This document shows positions 1 through 11,569 of a stretch of DNA of 64,000 nucleotides, piece after piece. The notes beneath the pieces are model-generated. The model was not told the DNA's origin and made no database searches. It saw nothing but the letters and a program-made list of their open reading frames with translations. This DNA comes from Branchipolynoe longqiensis. Its lineage: Eukaryota; Annelida; Polychaeta; Phyllodocida; Polynoidae. Both the position numbers and the translations under genes were made by a program. Numbering within the stretch: position 1 is the stretch's first letter; every line of letters starts with the position of its first letter. Where the stretch lies: positions 123,448,665 through 123,512,664 of the forward strand of contig CM059187.1 of NCBI GenBank assembly GCA_030323885.1, read 5' to 3'.

Positions 1-1677
1 GCCCAGCAGTTGGAGATGGCTGCCATGGCCAACAAGGTGCCCATCCGGGCACGCGAGTTCCCCATGGCAAACATCCGCTTCTTGCAAGAGCTCGGGGAAG
101 GGGCATTTGGGAAGGTCTACAAGGGTGAACTGCTTGGATTCCACAGTGATAATAGTGTGTCTCGAGTGGCCATTAAAACACTGAAGGAAAATGCAGCTCC
201 GAAGATGCAGAATGACTTCCGGCGTGAGGTGGACCTGATGACTGATCTGAAGCATCCAAACATTGTCTGTTTGGTTGGAGTCTGTATGAAAGAGCAACCC
301 ATGTGTATGCTGTTTGAGTACATGTCGCATGGTGACCTTCATGAGTACCTGATGGTACACTCGCCTCATTCAGACCTCTCTGTTAGTGATGACGATGGAA
401 CGGGGCAGATCCTTGACCACACAGACATGCTGCACATTGCGACTCAAGTGGCAGCTGGCATGGAATATCTTGCCAGCCATCACTTTGTCCATAGGGACCT
501 GGCAGCCAGGAATATCTTAGTTGGAGATAACTTCACAGTGAAAATATCGGATTTTGGCCTCTCGCGAGATGTGTACTCCTCAGACTATTACAGGGTTCAG
601 AGTAAGTCACTACTCCCTGTTCGATGGATGCCCCCTGAGAGTATCCTCTATGGAAAGTTTACCGTGGAGAGCGATGTCTGGTCCTTTGGAGTAGTTTTGT
701 GGGAGATTTATAGTTTCGGACTGCAGCCATACTATGGCTACTCAAATCAGGAAGTGATCGAGATGATCCGGGCACGCCAGATCCTACCGTGTCCTGAGGA
801 GACACCGGCCCGTCTCTACTCGATGATGGTGGAGTGCTGGCATGAGATCCCTACTCGCCGGCCGCAGTTCAAAGAGCTACATGGCCGCCTCAAGATCTGG
901 AAGGCAGAGTTACTTTCGAACCACAACCACATGTTGGCCATGAACATGGGTCTGGGCCTCATACCGCCAACTGCGAATCACAGTCACTCAAGCGGGAGTC
1001 ACCACAGCCACCACAGTGGTGGGCCACATACAACCATGGCGCCCTCGATGGCAAATCACAAAAACCAAATGATGCCCATGCAGCAACATGCAGCCCCCAT
1101 CCCGAGCCCCTTGCCGCCACCTCCGATGCCCCCGATGCCCTACACGCAGCAGCATCTGCAACAGTCAATGGCGTCCCAGCCGCAGACTCACCAGCAGCTG
1201 CAGGCACAACAGCAACAACAGCAGCAGCAACAGCAACAACAAACCAGACCTACTGCTTTCCAAAACAACCCGGCCCTTTACCGGAAGCCATCTCCGCCGG
1301 GGTCCCTGTCCAGCGGCAAGTCGTCCTCGGGTAATAGCCACAGCTCGGCCTCGCCTGCCTCCTCCATGTCCAACTCGAAGCCGCTCATCAGCCAAAACAG
1401 CAACTACGGCCAGCAGCCAGGCGCCTTCGGCCAGCAGAACTATGCGCAGCAGGCGGGTGTGAATGGCGGGGTGAACAGTGGGGTGAATGGGGGTCTGAAG
1501 GGGGGCGTGCAGCTGAACGGGCAGGGGAACAACCTGAACAGTCACTGCGGCCAGCCCTATAATGGCGGCCTACCGAGCCCGACGACCAGCATGAACAACT
1601 ACAACAAAATGACCAACTCGGTCGTGCCTGCCAGTGCGCCCATGTACATTCCAGACGTACGGACATCAGACATCTAA
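1..1677 (+). CDS. ROR: ROR receptor tyrosine kinase, gene A, last exon (5' partial)
   Basis: This is the cytoplasmic half of a ROR-family receptor tyrosine kinase, a Wnt/Frizzled-type receptor of the plasma membrane. The window opens inside the exon in frame (AQQLEMAAMANK), so TM and ectodomain lie to the left. Kinase motifs: Gly-loop GEGAFG at nt 94-111, VAIK lysine at 175-177, HRDLAARN from 490, DFG at 550-558, activation-loop tyrosines YxxxYY at 574, 586 and 589, then LLPVRWMPPES. The tail after about nt 930 is Ser/His-rich (SHHSHHS), then proline-rich (PLPPPPMPPMP), then a glutamine run from mixed CAG/CAA codons near 1200-1245, then Gly/Asn-rich. It ends RTSDI before TAA at 1675-1677. All residues needed for phosphotransfer are present, so it is probably an active kinase (inference). 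Convergent with gene B at 24576-54191. Confidence 0.95.
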   Translation, partial: AQQLEMAAMANKVPIRAREFPMANIRFLQELGEGAFGKVYKGELLGFHSDNSVSRVAIKTLKENAAPKMQNDFRREVDLMTDLKHPNIVCLVGVCMKEQPMCMLFEYMSHGDLHEYLMVHSPHSDLSVSDDDGTGQILDHTDMLHIATQVAAGMEYLASHHFVHRDLAARNILVGDNFTVKISDFGLSRDVYSSDYYRVQSKSLLPVRWMPPESILYGKFTVESDVWSFGVVLWEIYSFGLQPYYGYSNQEVIEMIRARQILPCPEETPARLYSMMVECWHEIPTRRPQFKELHGRLKIWKAELLSNHNHMLAMNMGLGLIPPTANHSHSSGSHHSHHSGGPHTTMAPSMANHKNQMMPMQQHAAPIPSPLPPPPMPPMPYTQQHLQQSMASQPQTHQQLQAQQQQQQQQQQQQTRPTAFQNNPALYRKPSPPGSLSSGKSSSGNSHSSASPASSMSNSKPLISQNSNYGQQPGAFGQQNYAQQAGVNGGVNSGVNGGLKGGVQLNGQGNNLNSHCGQPYNGGLPSPTTSMNNYNKMTNSVVPASAPMYIPDVRTSDI

Positions 1678-2300
1678 CTCTGCAAGGGCAGGAGGCACAT
1701 CTTCGTTTTTTGAAAGCTAGGTTCTTTTGAGCTTTTAAATAGCTAGCAGTACTATTATCAGCAATAAGTCTGGACTAGGCGGCGCACCAACTGTCCCGAC
1801 CTAATTGTGCACGAGATGGGGAGGGGGGGGGGGGGTGAGTTACAAAGTTCTTTATGATAATTGATAACTTTATACCATTATACCATGTCCCTTAGTGTTC
1901 CAGCGTGTCTTTTCCACACGCTGTAGGAAGGCTACGAGAGTATAATATATATTTACATACAAAAAGAATATATACAGATATATTTATATGTATATAGGTA
2001 TATATCATATATGCTTATATAATATATATATGTGTGTAAATATATATACATATATACAATATATACATGCATTCATATATACATATATATATATATATCT
2101 ATACGCATATACACATGTATATAAATATATATACATACATATGCATATATACAAGGATGTATATATATACTAATAATAGGCATGATATATACATGTATTA
2201 TGTATACATATGGCATATATATATATATATTTATATATATATATATTCATATATATAATGTATGTGTAGGCCTATATTATATATATACAAAACACTTCAT
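1678..2300. repeat. 3' flank of gene A: G tract and (TA)n microsatellite
   Basis: About 230 bp of ordinary 3' flank (presumed 3' UTR) contains a G homopolymer near 1820-1834. From about 1935 to 2290 it becomes nearly pure imperfect TATATA/TATACA repeat. I saw no convincing AATAAA close to the stop codon, so the transcript end is not placed. Confidence 0.7.
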
Positions 2301-2518
2301 AATCTGAGGGTGTTTGCAAGTTAAGTAGCAGAAGATGGGAACCATCTCCTCTCATCATCACTCTGCCACAGTATTGCTAGGCGTTCAGCTTGAAGTCCTC
2401 AGCCGGGGTGAAAAGCTTTCATCTGGGCCTAAATGAAATGAACTAAGCTCAAGCTCAACTAGGCATGTGCTAGCTAAACCGAAGCTGCGTAGGCGGGCTG
2501 GCGTTCTTCCAGCGATGC

Positions 2519-2598
2519 ACACCAGGTGGCGTCAGCGTCGTGTTGGACCGGATGCAATGGGGACGCCACTGTTTGTGGGAATTACACACCAGGTGGCG
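2519..2598 (+). promoter_or_regulatory. Two CTCF-like motifs (candidate)
   Basis: The 13-mer ACACCAGGTGGCG occurs at 2519-2531 and again at 2586-2598, 67 bp apart in the same orientation. It matches the core of the conserved bilaterian CTCF motif (CCACCAGRKGGCGC). The surrounding 2460-2700 is locally GC-rich in an AT-rich region. Binding is inference only; it could be a small repeat. Confidence 0.3.
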
Positions 2599-2868
2599 CG
2601 CCGGTGGCTACCGCTGGGACCCAGCGTCCGGCGGAGAGACTGAGAGTAGCTCGTGAGAAGAATGCGAACAGGAGACCCAGCCGCGTCGCCAGGTTGTAGA
2701 CACACAAGCTGCTGAATCTATGACTATTACTGAATGGTGCTATACATCGTGTTTAATTGTCAAGATGGCGTCCACAGCTAGCATGTATTACATATGTATA
2801 AGATAGAGACGCATCACTGATGTTCGAAGCACTAGTACTAGCTAGTGTCCGCGTAAGGAGTATGTTCA

Positions 2869-3935
2869 AGCACACAAGCACCCACACCCACACACCAGGA
2901 CAGAAACACATAGCTATTCACACTAAAGCACACAGATATACACACAAGCGCATAGCTCTACACACAAGCACGTAGCTCTACACACAAGCGCATAGCTCAA
3001 CACACAAGCGCATAGCTCTACACACAAGAACATAGCTCTTTACACAAGCACTTAGCTATACACACAATCTTTCGGCTATATAGACCCACACGTACACCCA
3101 CAAGCACATAGCTATGCACACAATCACATATCTTTGCACAGAAGGACGTAGCTATGCACACAAGCACATAGTTATACACACAAAACCACATAGAACTTAC
3201 ACATAGGCACATGCGTAGTCATGCATACACCCATACGAGCGCATGCACAATCACACACAATTACATAGTGACACACACAATCACATAGCTATGCACACAG
3301 ACACACAACTATGCATAGTTATTCATATTCAACAACAGATATACAGACACAAAGCACATAGCTATGAACACAACCACACAGCTGTACACACTCAAGACAC
3401 ATACCTATACACCTACAAGCAAATAGCTATGCCCACATGCTTTATTAATAGTAATAGGCATGCACACACCCACACCTACATCCACACCCACACATAGCTA
3501 TGAATCCACACACACAAACACATAAATGTGCACACATACAAAACATATAACTATGCTCACACACATACCACACGTATCCACGCACACACACCACACATAA
3601 GCTATCCGCACACCTGCACACAAGCATATAACTGTGCACACACACAACACACATCTATGCACATACATGGATGTGCACAGAACGATATACACACACAACC
3701 AAAACACGCACACCTATGCACATACATGGATGTGCACAGAACTATATACACACACAACCAAAACACACCCACAACGCACACCTATACGCACACATGGATG
3801 TGCAAGAACTATACACACACACAACCAACACACACAACACACATGTATGCACACACACATAGAGCGCGCAGAACTATACACACACCCAAACAAAGCACAC
3901 ACACACAAACAAACAAAAACACAAACAAAGAGAGA
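2869..3935. repeat. CA-rich degenerate tandem repeat
   Basis: About 1 kb of degenerate repeats of roughly 18-22 bp built on ACACACAAGCACATAGCTAT and variants, grading into longer units around CATACATGGATGTGCACAGAA (3664-3800). The long open frames here (tyrosine/histidine/threonine-rich) come from the repeat and have no gene-like composition. Confidence 0.8.
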
Positions 3936-4735
3936 CACAACCGAGCGGCGACTTTGCAATTATCCAATTATAAGGATTGTCCGACACTGACACGGACGCT
4001 AACCATGAAGGGTTTAAATGTGTAATTAGTGTAAGTATAACGATGCCATCGCATTTGTATTATTGTAGCGGCCTGTGTGTAGTGCGTTAACTGAATTGTG
4101 TACAATCTACCAAGAACACTGAGCGAAGGTGCAATGAGAATGGTTTATTGCATGTGGAAACATTGTGTCTTTTATTTTCCCCTTTTAGCTTATTTTGTTG
4201 TTCCAAATTAATGTAAAAGTTGTAGGAATAACAGCGAACGTGTGTACATTACTTTATTTGCTCGTTACCAACATCATTGCGACTATTTCTCGAGGTTGTT
4301 GGGGTGGTTTTTTTGGGGGGAGGGGGATGTTTTTTCCCCCTCAAATAGTGTGACCGAACATTGTTTTGGGTTTTGTTTTTACTACTCGCGTGGTAAGGAT
4401 GTGGTCATAGTTTTAGTGTACAAAGAAAAGGGTATATTTTCACATGTAATATGCACCAGGATGGTTCTAATATAACAGGCCGTGGATAGTAAGTATTACT
4501 ACACTTTGTGGCCCAGGGATATTGAGACGGCCCTATCTCTCTCTCTCTCTATATATTGTGTTGTATGTACATAATGTCTGTGCATGTATGTACAACACAC
4601 ACACACCAGATGGTGTCTATGCTATGTGTTTCCGATCCGCTCTTTATAATAGTTATACCACGTCTTCGGTTTTAGCACAATGCTCTGAAGTGTTTCGTTG
4701 AAACTTATTTATTGTGTATATTTGCATATAGGCCA
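3936..4735. other. No gene recognised
   Basis: Mixed unique-looking AT-rich sequence with a G tract near 4313-4326 and a short (CT)n at 4532-4550. No coding segment, RNA gene or known repeat family could be supported. Confidence 0.5.
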
Positions 4736-4975
4736 TTCATAGCATGTAGTTATATATATGCATGGTATTCACAACATATATATATATATGTATATATATG
4801 TTGTGAATATGTATATATATATATGATGTGTATACATATATATACATATATGTATATATATATATGCACATGGTATGCACATGATATATATAGGTATGCC
4901 TATGTATAATATGCATATATTACAGTCATGTAATATGCATGTAATAGATTATATGCATATGATATATTTATCGCC
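4736..4975. repeat. (TA)n/(TATG)n microsatellite
   Basis: Imperfect ATATAT/ATATGTATAT repeat with TATGCATATG interruptions; low-complexity DNA. Confidence 0.8.
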
Positions 4976-5394
4976 TCGACTACTCCCTAGTTTCAATGCA
5001 TATAGTGATGGTCAATTGTAAATGAGTGGCTTTTTCTAACATTTTAACTTAAACTAAATGTACAACAAAAAGAGTACTTTTCCGCCGAGGCGCCCTGCTA
5101 TATGATAGCCTTCAGTATTCAAGTATTCTACATAGTTTGGGATGACTGGTAGTAATCGGGCGGCGCTTGCTTCTTTCTGCATGGCTGCCAGGTTCGAATC
5201 CGTTAGTGCTTCAAGTGTACACCACATACTAATGGTGAGCGCACACCACGTACTAATGGGGCGCGTACACCACGTGACATTCGGCAGAGAAAATAACGGG
5301 GCGATTCGCGTTTTATAATGACTCATTATATCCTGAATTGAAAAGCACATGCGCAGTGCTAAAAATCGATTGAGACCCAATCAACCAAGGACAT

Positions 5395-5800
5395 GTACGT
5401 GTATTTATATATTATACATATTTATATTATATATTATTTATACATATATATGTATATATAATATAAATATGTATAATATATAAATACACATACATATTTA
5501 TTTTATACATATAATACATATCTAAATATATTTATATAATATATATGTGTATTATATATGCTATATAAATATAATTAGATATGTATGATATTATACATAT
5601 TATAAGAATATATATGTACTATATATCTATACATGCATATATACATGTATATGTATATACACATATGTATATATCCATATATACATACACACATACATAA
5701 ACATATATATACTACATACATATATATATGTATATATATACTATACATATATGTAATATATATATATGGATATATTTATATAATATATTATATACACACA
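5395..5800. repeat. AT-rich palindromic microsatellite
   Basis: About 400 bp of nearly pure A/T with strong self-complementarity: the stretch TATATTATACATATTTATAT near 5405 is followed by its inverse near 5460. Long imperfect hairpins or cruciforms are possible. It is flanked by ordinary sequence. Confidence 0.75.
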
Positions 5801-6837
5801 CACCGCTAGCTTCTGCAAACCACGTGACCATTTCCGCATTTGATGATCACTGAACATAAGACGTTGACTGAGATGCTATTTTCGTTTTGACTTATTAAGT
5901 TTGTTACTTACTTATGTTTTCCCACCCTGTCAAGTATGTTCACGGGGGATGTTGCTACATAACGATTTATTGTTGTGGATATTCTATTTACAAAATGACA
6001 GAGCGAGAGAGATACAACAACAAAAGTAACTAAATTTTATATGGATGTAATATTTGTGTACAAACTAAAGTATTATATGTGTTCGAATCATAGCAGCGTG
6101 TTATTGTGAACATATCTTGCCAGATCTTAGGATCGGCCGGGTTTTTCCCCCCTCCCCAACAGACTTGACATTGAGGTCGGGTTTATTAATTAAATTGCCA
6201 AGTAGCTGATATTAAAAACTAAGGGTTACCCAGGATTATGAGAACAATCAATCCACTTTCAATCATGACAACAGCTAATTAAGTGTACAAATTAGCGACA
6301 ACCACCACCATTACTGATGCTTCATATGAGTACAGTTGTACACAACTGCACACAATATGGAAATTACTGAACGGTTCTTAATTAACGGAAAACAAGAAGA
6401 GCTTAGGCCAAATAAAAGAAAAGTTGGTGATCATCCTTTTGATCACACAGATCAGGGTCGGGCGGGCGGTTTTTATTTTGATTTTGTATTTGTTCTGGCA
6501 TATGACGTAGATGTAATACGTAGCTATGTTGAACAGATTTTGTGCTTAGAAAAGTTTAATTGCTGCTAGCCCGACACATTTTTTTTTACAGTTTACACAT
6601 TTATTTTGTTTAAATCAGAGATGGGTGATTTTTTTCAGTCACGGGTGGGGACGATCAACAATTGTTATTTTTTATTTGGCCTTATGTATAATAATAGGTG
6701 TGTTGTGTAAAAGACAAGGAAAATGCAGTTATTGCCACGTATGTGGTTGTAGCAAACATTCTACTATACAGAATAGTAGACTCCTTGGTTGTACTCGTCA
6801 CTAATTCAATTGGTTCAGATAACACCTTACTTCCCAT
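5801..6837. other. No gene recognised
   Basis: About 1 kb of AT-rich sequence without a supported gene, splice-bounded exon or repeat match inside this window. Confidence 0.5.
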
Positions 6838-7296
6838 ATGGGCCGTAATCGATTAACACGACCCGGGCGACTCGGCTCACCCGAGTCGTCAGAATTTCAA
6901 ATAGAACACCGCGAGTGGAGTCGACAAATACACGTGCCGTGTGCAAAACGACCCGACCCCAGTAACCCACCTCTTGGTTGGGGTTTGCTAGGAGCGATGA
7001 CGTCACATCTGTGCTGGTACCTGGAGGATAACAGCTACCGGTACACCTCCTACTGTTGTCTTAATGCTTTTTGTTTTTTTAATAACCCAGATTTTCAGCT
7101 TCTACAATCATAAAATACTTTAAATCCCATTTTGCTGTACTTCTATCGGTTATTGAAAAAAAATATTAAGTTTCAGATTAAGCCACCATTTTGTCCACCC
7201 CGAGCGTATTCGTTTATTCAACCCGAGTCTGTAGGATGTGCGCATGCGCCAAAAAGTGGCTCGGGTGACCCGAGTTGATTAATCGATGACGCCCTT
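6838..7296 (+). mobile_element. Non-autonomous TIR element, family A (copy 1)
   Basis: Left end GGGCCGTAATCGATTAA and right end TTAATCGATGACGCCC are inverted repeats; next to them CGACTCGG and CTCGGGTGACCCGAG also pair. No transposase is encoded. A second, inverted copy lies at about 9711-10182 and shares the interior (GCGCATGCGCCAAAAAGTGG and the ACCCAGTAACCCACCTCTTGG block). Confidence 0.75.
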
Positions 7297-7858
7297 GGTG
7301 TCTTCTGCCCTGTACACCAGCTATCTGCTATATATATTCGAGAGACGAGCGAATCGACTGTACATCTACCGTGTGTGTATATTTTCCTTGTTGGGGGTGG
7401 GGCTCGGGGGGGGGGGGTGACATACACTGGTCTGGTGCGTGTGTATGTACCACCTCATCAATGCCGGGTGTGGAAGACCGACCGTAGTGCTGTATAGTGG
7501 TGGACGTTACTTTGTTCTGTGCTTTAATGTGATATTATCCTAGGTTTTTTTATTGTGGTGTGAGCGTCACCCTGCCACCTGGTGACGAAATCAATAACGA
7601 TATATATATAATGAGTTATTTACGTATACACCGTGTTAAACACTGTTCAATCCACACACCATCCCCCAACCCCCACATCTCGCAGCACGCCAGTCACATT
7701 ACTGGGGTGTCCACAAGTATAGCTCTGCATTAATGAAGAACAATTGTACATGGAAACGTGGCAGACAATCATTGATATACTGTATACGTGTGTGATGGAG
7801 AATATAATTCATGTTCTATATACATGTGTGTTGTTGACTTGTTCGTTTGTCAGTTTCT
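7297..7858. other. No gene recognised
   Basis: Ordinary non-coding sequence with a G tract at about 7408-7418. No exon or repeat family recognised. Confidence 0.4.
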
Positions 7859-8224
7859 TAAAGTTGCATAATCCGATGTTTTTGTCAGTTTCTTAAATTT
7901 GCATAATCCGATGTTTTTTTTAGTTTCTGTCACTTTTCTGATATAGATATATTAAGCTGATTGTTATATTCTACATTACTTTAGTTTGAAGTAATTTTGT
8001 CTTAAATGGCAAATGTTTTAGGTGTTTGACCATGTAAAATTAGTTTTGGCAAGCACGCCAAAACTCTGAGACCGTAGGGTGCTGCAGTAACCGATTCTTA
8101 AATTGACTCAGCAATAAAATGCTTCCTAAGTGCATCAGTATCAAAGTTAGATATGTAGAATCAAATCTAAATAATTGTATTTGTTTTGAAAAGTTGATGC
8201 TTCATCGGACTATGCAGCTTTCAA
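7859..8224 (+). mobile_element. TIR element family B (MITE), full copy
   Basis: Starts TAAAGTTGCATAATCCGATG and ends CATCGGACTATGCAGCTTT, inverted repeats of about 19 bp enclosing about 330 bp of AT-rich DNA with the family-typical inner motifs AGTTTGAAGTAA, GGCAAGCACGCCAAAACT and TTAGATATGTAGAATCAAATCTA. A partial copy follows directly (about 8224-8430), and a 3' fragment lies at about 9180-9300. Confidence 0.8.
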
Positions 8225-9330
8225 GTTGCCTAATCTAATGGTTTTGAGTTTGTCATTTTTACAGATAAATATATCAGATTAATTGTTATAATCTACCATG
8301 CTTTAGTTAAAAAAATAATCTTATTATTAAATAGCTATTATTTTTTTAGAGATATGAAGTGGAAACATGCAAAATAATGTTGCCAAGCATTCAACACTTT
8401 GTAGGCATCAGCAGTAACAGGTCCTATTCACACTATTCACGCGTGACCTAATTAGGCATCATAACGAGGTTGAGTATGCATTAGGTTTTGGAAATGGCAG
8501 TAAGACACTGCTGTGTACTGATGTGTATGAACTACGACAAATTAAAGGAGTAAAATTTGAAGCTATTCACATTTTAAACTATATTCATTTTTGCATAAAT
8601 TTTTTCTATCTATTGGTCAATTTTCATGAAGATTGATGATCAGATGCATTACAGTAGGCGATGTCAACAAAGTCGCTCAGCCTGGTTGCCAATCCTTTCT
8701 TAAATTCAAAATTGCATAACTTTCTTAATATAGATATATTTAACAAATATATTATAACCCTTTTAAAGCTTTTATTAATTGTAATTACTATAGTAAGATT
8801 ATTTGTTTAACTGTGTTACACAGATAACTACACTGACAGTGCTGCATTACATGGTACCGCCATAACTATGCAGACTTGAAGTTGACAGTCACATTGTAGT
8901 TAAAGAATGGGAAAGTCACCATGCAAGGTTCACCCAATCTTCCTGAAAATTGGCCAATAAATAGAAAACAGGTATGCAAAGATGACTATGGTAGTTTAAA
9001 AAATGAATACCCTCAAATCTGAGTGATTTTGAGAGGTATTGGTCAACGAAAAAGTATTAACATTACTTTTCATACAGCGGCGCCTCGCAGATGCGTACGT
9101 GGCCTCGGTATGGTTTCAACATGGCCACGGCATGAATAGCGTAAATTAAAATGACATATTGTTCCCTTCTAGCCGCAATTAATAGTTAATAATTGCATCA
9201 GTATCTAAGTTAGTTAGATATGCATGATCTAATCTAAATAAGTGGTTTGGTTTCGAAAAGTTTATGTTTCGGTTGGACTATGCAGCAAGCTTAATTTAAT
9301 GAAGGCACATTTCGAAGCTATATAGACCAG
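8225..9330. repeat. Family B fragments in AT-rich DNA
   Basis: 8224-8430 is a family B copy lacking its right end; 9180-9300 is a family B right end (ATCTAAGTTAG...GGACTATGCAGC). The sequence between them has no supported gene. Confidence 0.6.
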
Positions 9331-9332
9331 AC

Positions 9333-9655
9333 GGGATGGCCGAATGAGTTAGAGCTTCCGTCTCCCATGTTGGTAGACCATGGGATCGTGGATTCGAACC
9401 CTGGACGAGTCAAACCAATAACTTTAAAATTTATACCTGTTGCTTCCTAGCCAGGCGCTTGGCATTATTAGGGTAGGGCAGGGACTGTCTAGCTCAGTGG
9501 CAGGATAATGTGACTGAGTGGGATATCAGGTCATGGTGCTGGCGGCCTCGTTTCCCAGTGGGGCAGCACTATAAAGTCGCCATGAGTGCGCACTGTCACA
9601 AGTCGGTACCCATCCTGATATTACCTTAGATGTTGCTAGGACATAAAACAACAAA
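9333..9655 (+). repeat. tRNA-headed SINE, family 1
   Basis: The head has an A-box-like GATGGCCGAATGAGTTAGAG and a B-box-like GGATTCGAACCCT, then the body GAGTCAAACCAAT...GATAGGGCAGGGACTG...AGTGGGGCAGCACTATAAAGTC...GTCACAAGTCGGTACC. It ends in GTTGCTAGGACATAAAACAACAAAC. At least 17 other copies or fragments of this family lie in the window on both strands. Confidence 0.85.
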
Positions 9656-9710
9656 CAAGCAAATCGAAGCTATAGCCGTTCTGTACATTTTATTCCACAT
9701 AATCACTTGG

Positions 9711-10182
9711 GGCGTAATCGATTAATCAACTCGGGTCACCGAGCCACTTTTTGGCACATGCGCACATCCTACAGACTCAGGTCGAATAATCAAATACGCT
9801 TGTCCATGCTTGGGGTGGAAAAAATGGTGGCTTAATCCAAAACCTTTTTTTATATTTTTTTTTTTCCCAAATAACCTATAACACTACAGCAAAATAGTAT
9901 TTAAAGTATTTTATGATGGCATAGTTTAGTTATATTTCCATTTCATTAATCTAGGTTATTAAAAAAAAAAAAACATGTATGACTGGTATTGGTAGCTGTT
10001 ATCCTGCAGGATGGTGCCAGCGCAAATGTGACGGCATCGCTCGGAGCCAACCCCAGCCAAGAGGTGGGTTACTGGGTCGGATCGTTTTTTCACAGGGCGT
10101 GTCTATTTGTCGACTCTACTCACTGTGTTCGATTTGAAATTCTGACGACTCAAGTGACCGTCTTAATCGATTACGGCCTTAG
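9711..10182 (-). mobile_element. Non-autonomous TIR element, family A (copy 2, inverted)
   Basis: Left end GGGGCGTAATCGATTAATC, right end TTAATCGATTACGGCC. The interior is the reverse complement of the 6838-7296 element, with a few indels in the A/T runs. The flanks may carry a 3-bp duplication (TTG/TTA), not certain. Confidence 0.75.
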
Positions 10183-10185
10183 TGA

Positions 10186-10884
10186 CTGGTATATTTGAGG
10201 CAACAAACGTCTCACTGTTGCAAGTCTCTGGCGTCTAGTATTTCTATAGCTACATAAATGTCTACCTTTTAACTTCAAATATCTTCATGAAGAGCCTTTT
10301 AATACAAAGGTTATCCCAACGCAACAAACATTTAGGGATCACATTAATATATATGTCGTGAAATTATATCCAAGAAACTCAAAGCCATCGGACTCTACAA
10401 TTTCTCATTATCTCCCAATCAAATTGCGAGCAGGACTTGTGAGAGTAGGCCTATATAAGCTAAGTATTAAATGGGTGCTAAGAAAATAAGCTGAGGTGTG
10501 GCTTCAAAAAGTGAGAAGAAACTTCGGTCTAAATTAATGTGATCAGGTGATAGAATTGGGATAAAACTATCGTCTGTAGTAATATTTTAACAGAATGTTA
10601 CTGCAGATTATAGCTCTCAATACTTGTCTTCAAACTGAATCGGAAGTGCATTAACTGAAAATAAGGATTACATCTGCGATTGTTACAATTTGAATACTTT
10701 CTAAAAAAGGGTGTATATGTGACAGATGGGGAAGAAAATATAGATAAAGAGAAGTAATTTAGGGGCAGACACAACTGGAGCATATTTAGAAAGATGTCTG
10801 AGTAACTAAGACAGTCAATGTCATTTTAGATGGAAGAAGAAAACTTATGTAAAGCAACCAAGCAAGCGGTAACGATGGGCTAGT
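10186..10884. other. No gene recognised
   Basis: AT-rich sequence with only short chance frames; no exon or repeat supported. Confidence 0.4.
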
Positions 10885-11105
10885 TAAAGTTGCATAGTTC
10901 AATGTTTTTGAGTTTATATATGTGTAAGATAACTAGATGAGGTTAATTGGTATAATCAATCCCACTTTCATTTAAAGTGAATTAGTTTAGTATTAGGATA
11001 TTTGAAATGTAAAACATAAAATTAATCTTAGCAAGTAGGTCAAAACTTTAACACCTGTAGGCTTCTGCAGTAACAGGTTCTATGAAATTGACGTAGTTTT
11101 CTATT
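10885..11105 (+). mobile_element. TIR element family B, 5' partial copy
   Basis: Begins TAAAGTTGCATAGTTCAATG and keeps the inner CAAAACTTTAACACCTGTAGGCTTCTGCAGTAACAGGTTC block before identity is lost; the right TIR is missing. Confidence 0.65.
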
Positions 11106-11285
11106 CGAAGCCTATGTACACTAAAATCTAGATTATTAATTCCTTCCATAACCAATAGAGACAGTAAAAGAGGAGACAAGTCAGATTCGTGTGGATCGAG
11201 CCTATAACTCTGGCTGGCCCTTAAGACCTACCTTTAATTTATTGAACTAAATAGATGGTGAAATGAGCCATTAGTAGGTGGGCGA

Positions 11286-11297
11286 GGCGCCACCTGG
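11286..11297 (-). promoter_or_regulatory. CTCF-like motif (candidate)
   Basis: GGCGCCACCTGG, the reverse complement of the CCAGGTGGCGC core seen at 2519-2598. Prediction only. Confidence 0.25.
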
Positions 11298-11569
11298 AGG
11301 AAAGGAGGGGAAATTGGGGAGCTACTTGGAAGCAGGTCTCCCGTTCCCCAGGCCGCACCCCAACCTCCCGTAACCCATAGAAGCAAGGAACATACCAAAG
11401 GGAAGGTTTACAGGAGCAATATTGGAATAAGAACAACAAAAGAGAGGAGCATTACATACATAATAATATTTGCATAATTACTTTATACCTAAGATAATTG
11501 AAAATGTGATGCTTTCATTGGACTCCGTGCCCAGGTACATGAAAACCTCCGCTTGGTCGCGTTTCTGTA

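Noticed and set aside
1200..1250. CAG-repeat expansion in gene A
   Set aside because: The glutamine run uses mixed CAG/CAA codons and is short; ordinary polyQ rather than a pure unstable tract.
3243..4025. His/Thr-rich open frames
   Set aside because: Products of a CA-rich satellite read in all three frames.
9340..9420. tRNA genes (Leu/Ser-like heads)
   Set aside because: A- and B-box-like parts are always attached to a SINE body, the cloverleaf is imperfect, and there are many dispersed copies.
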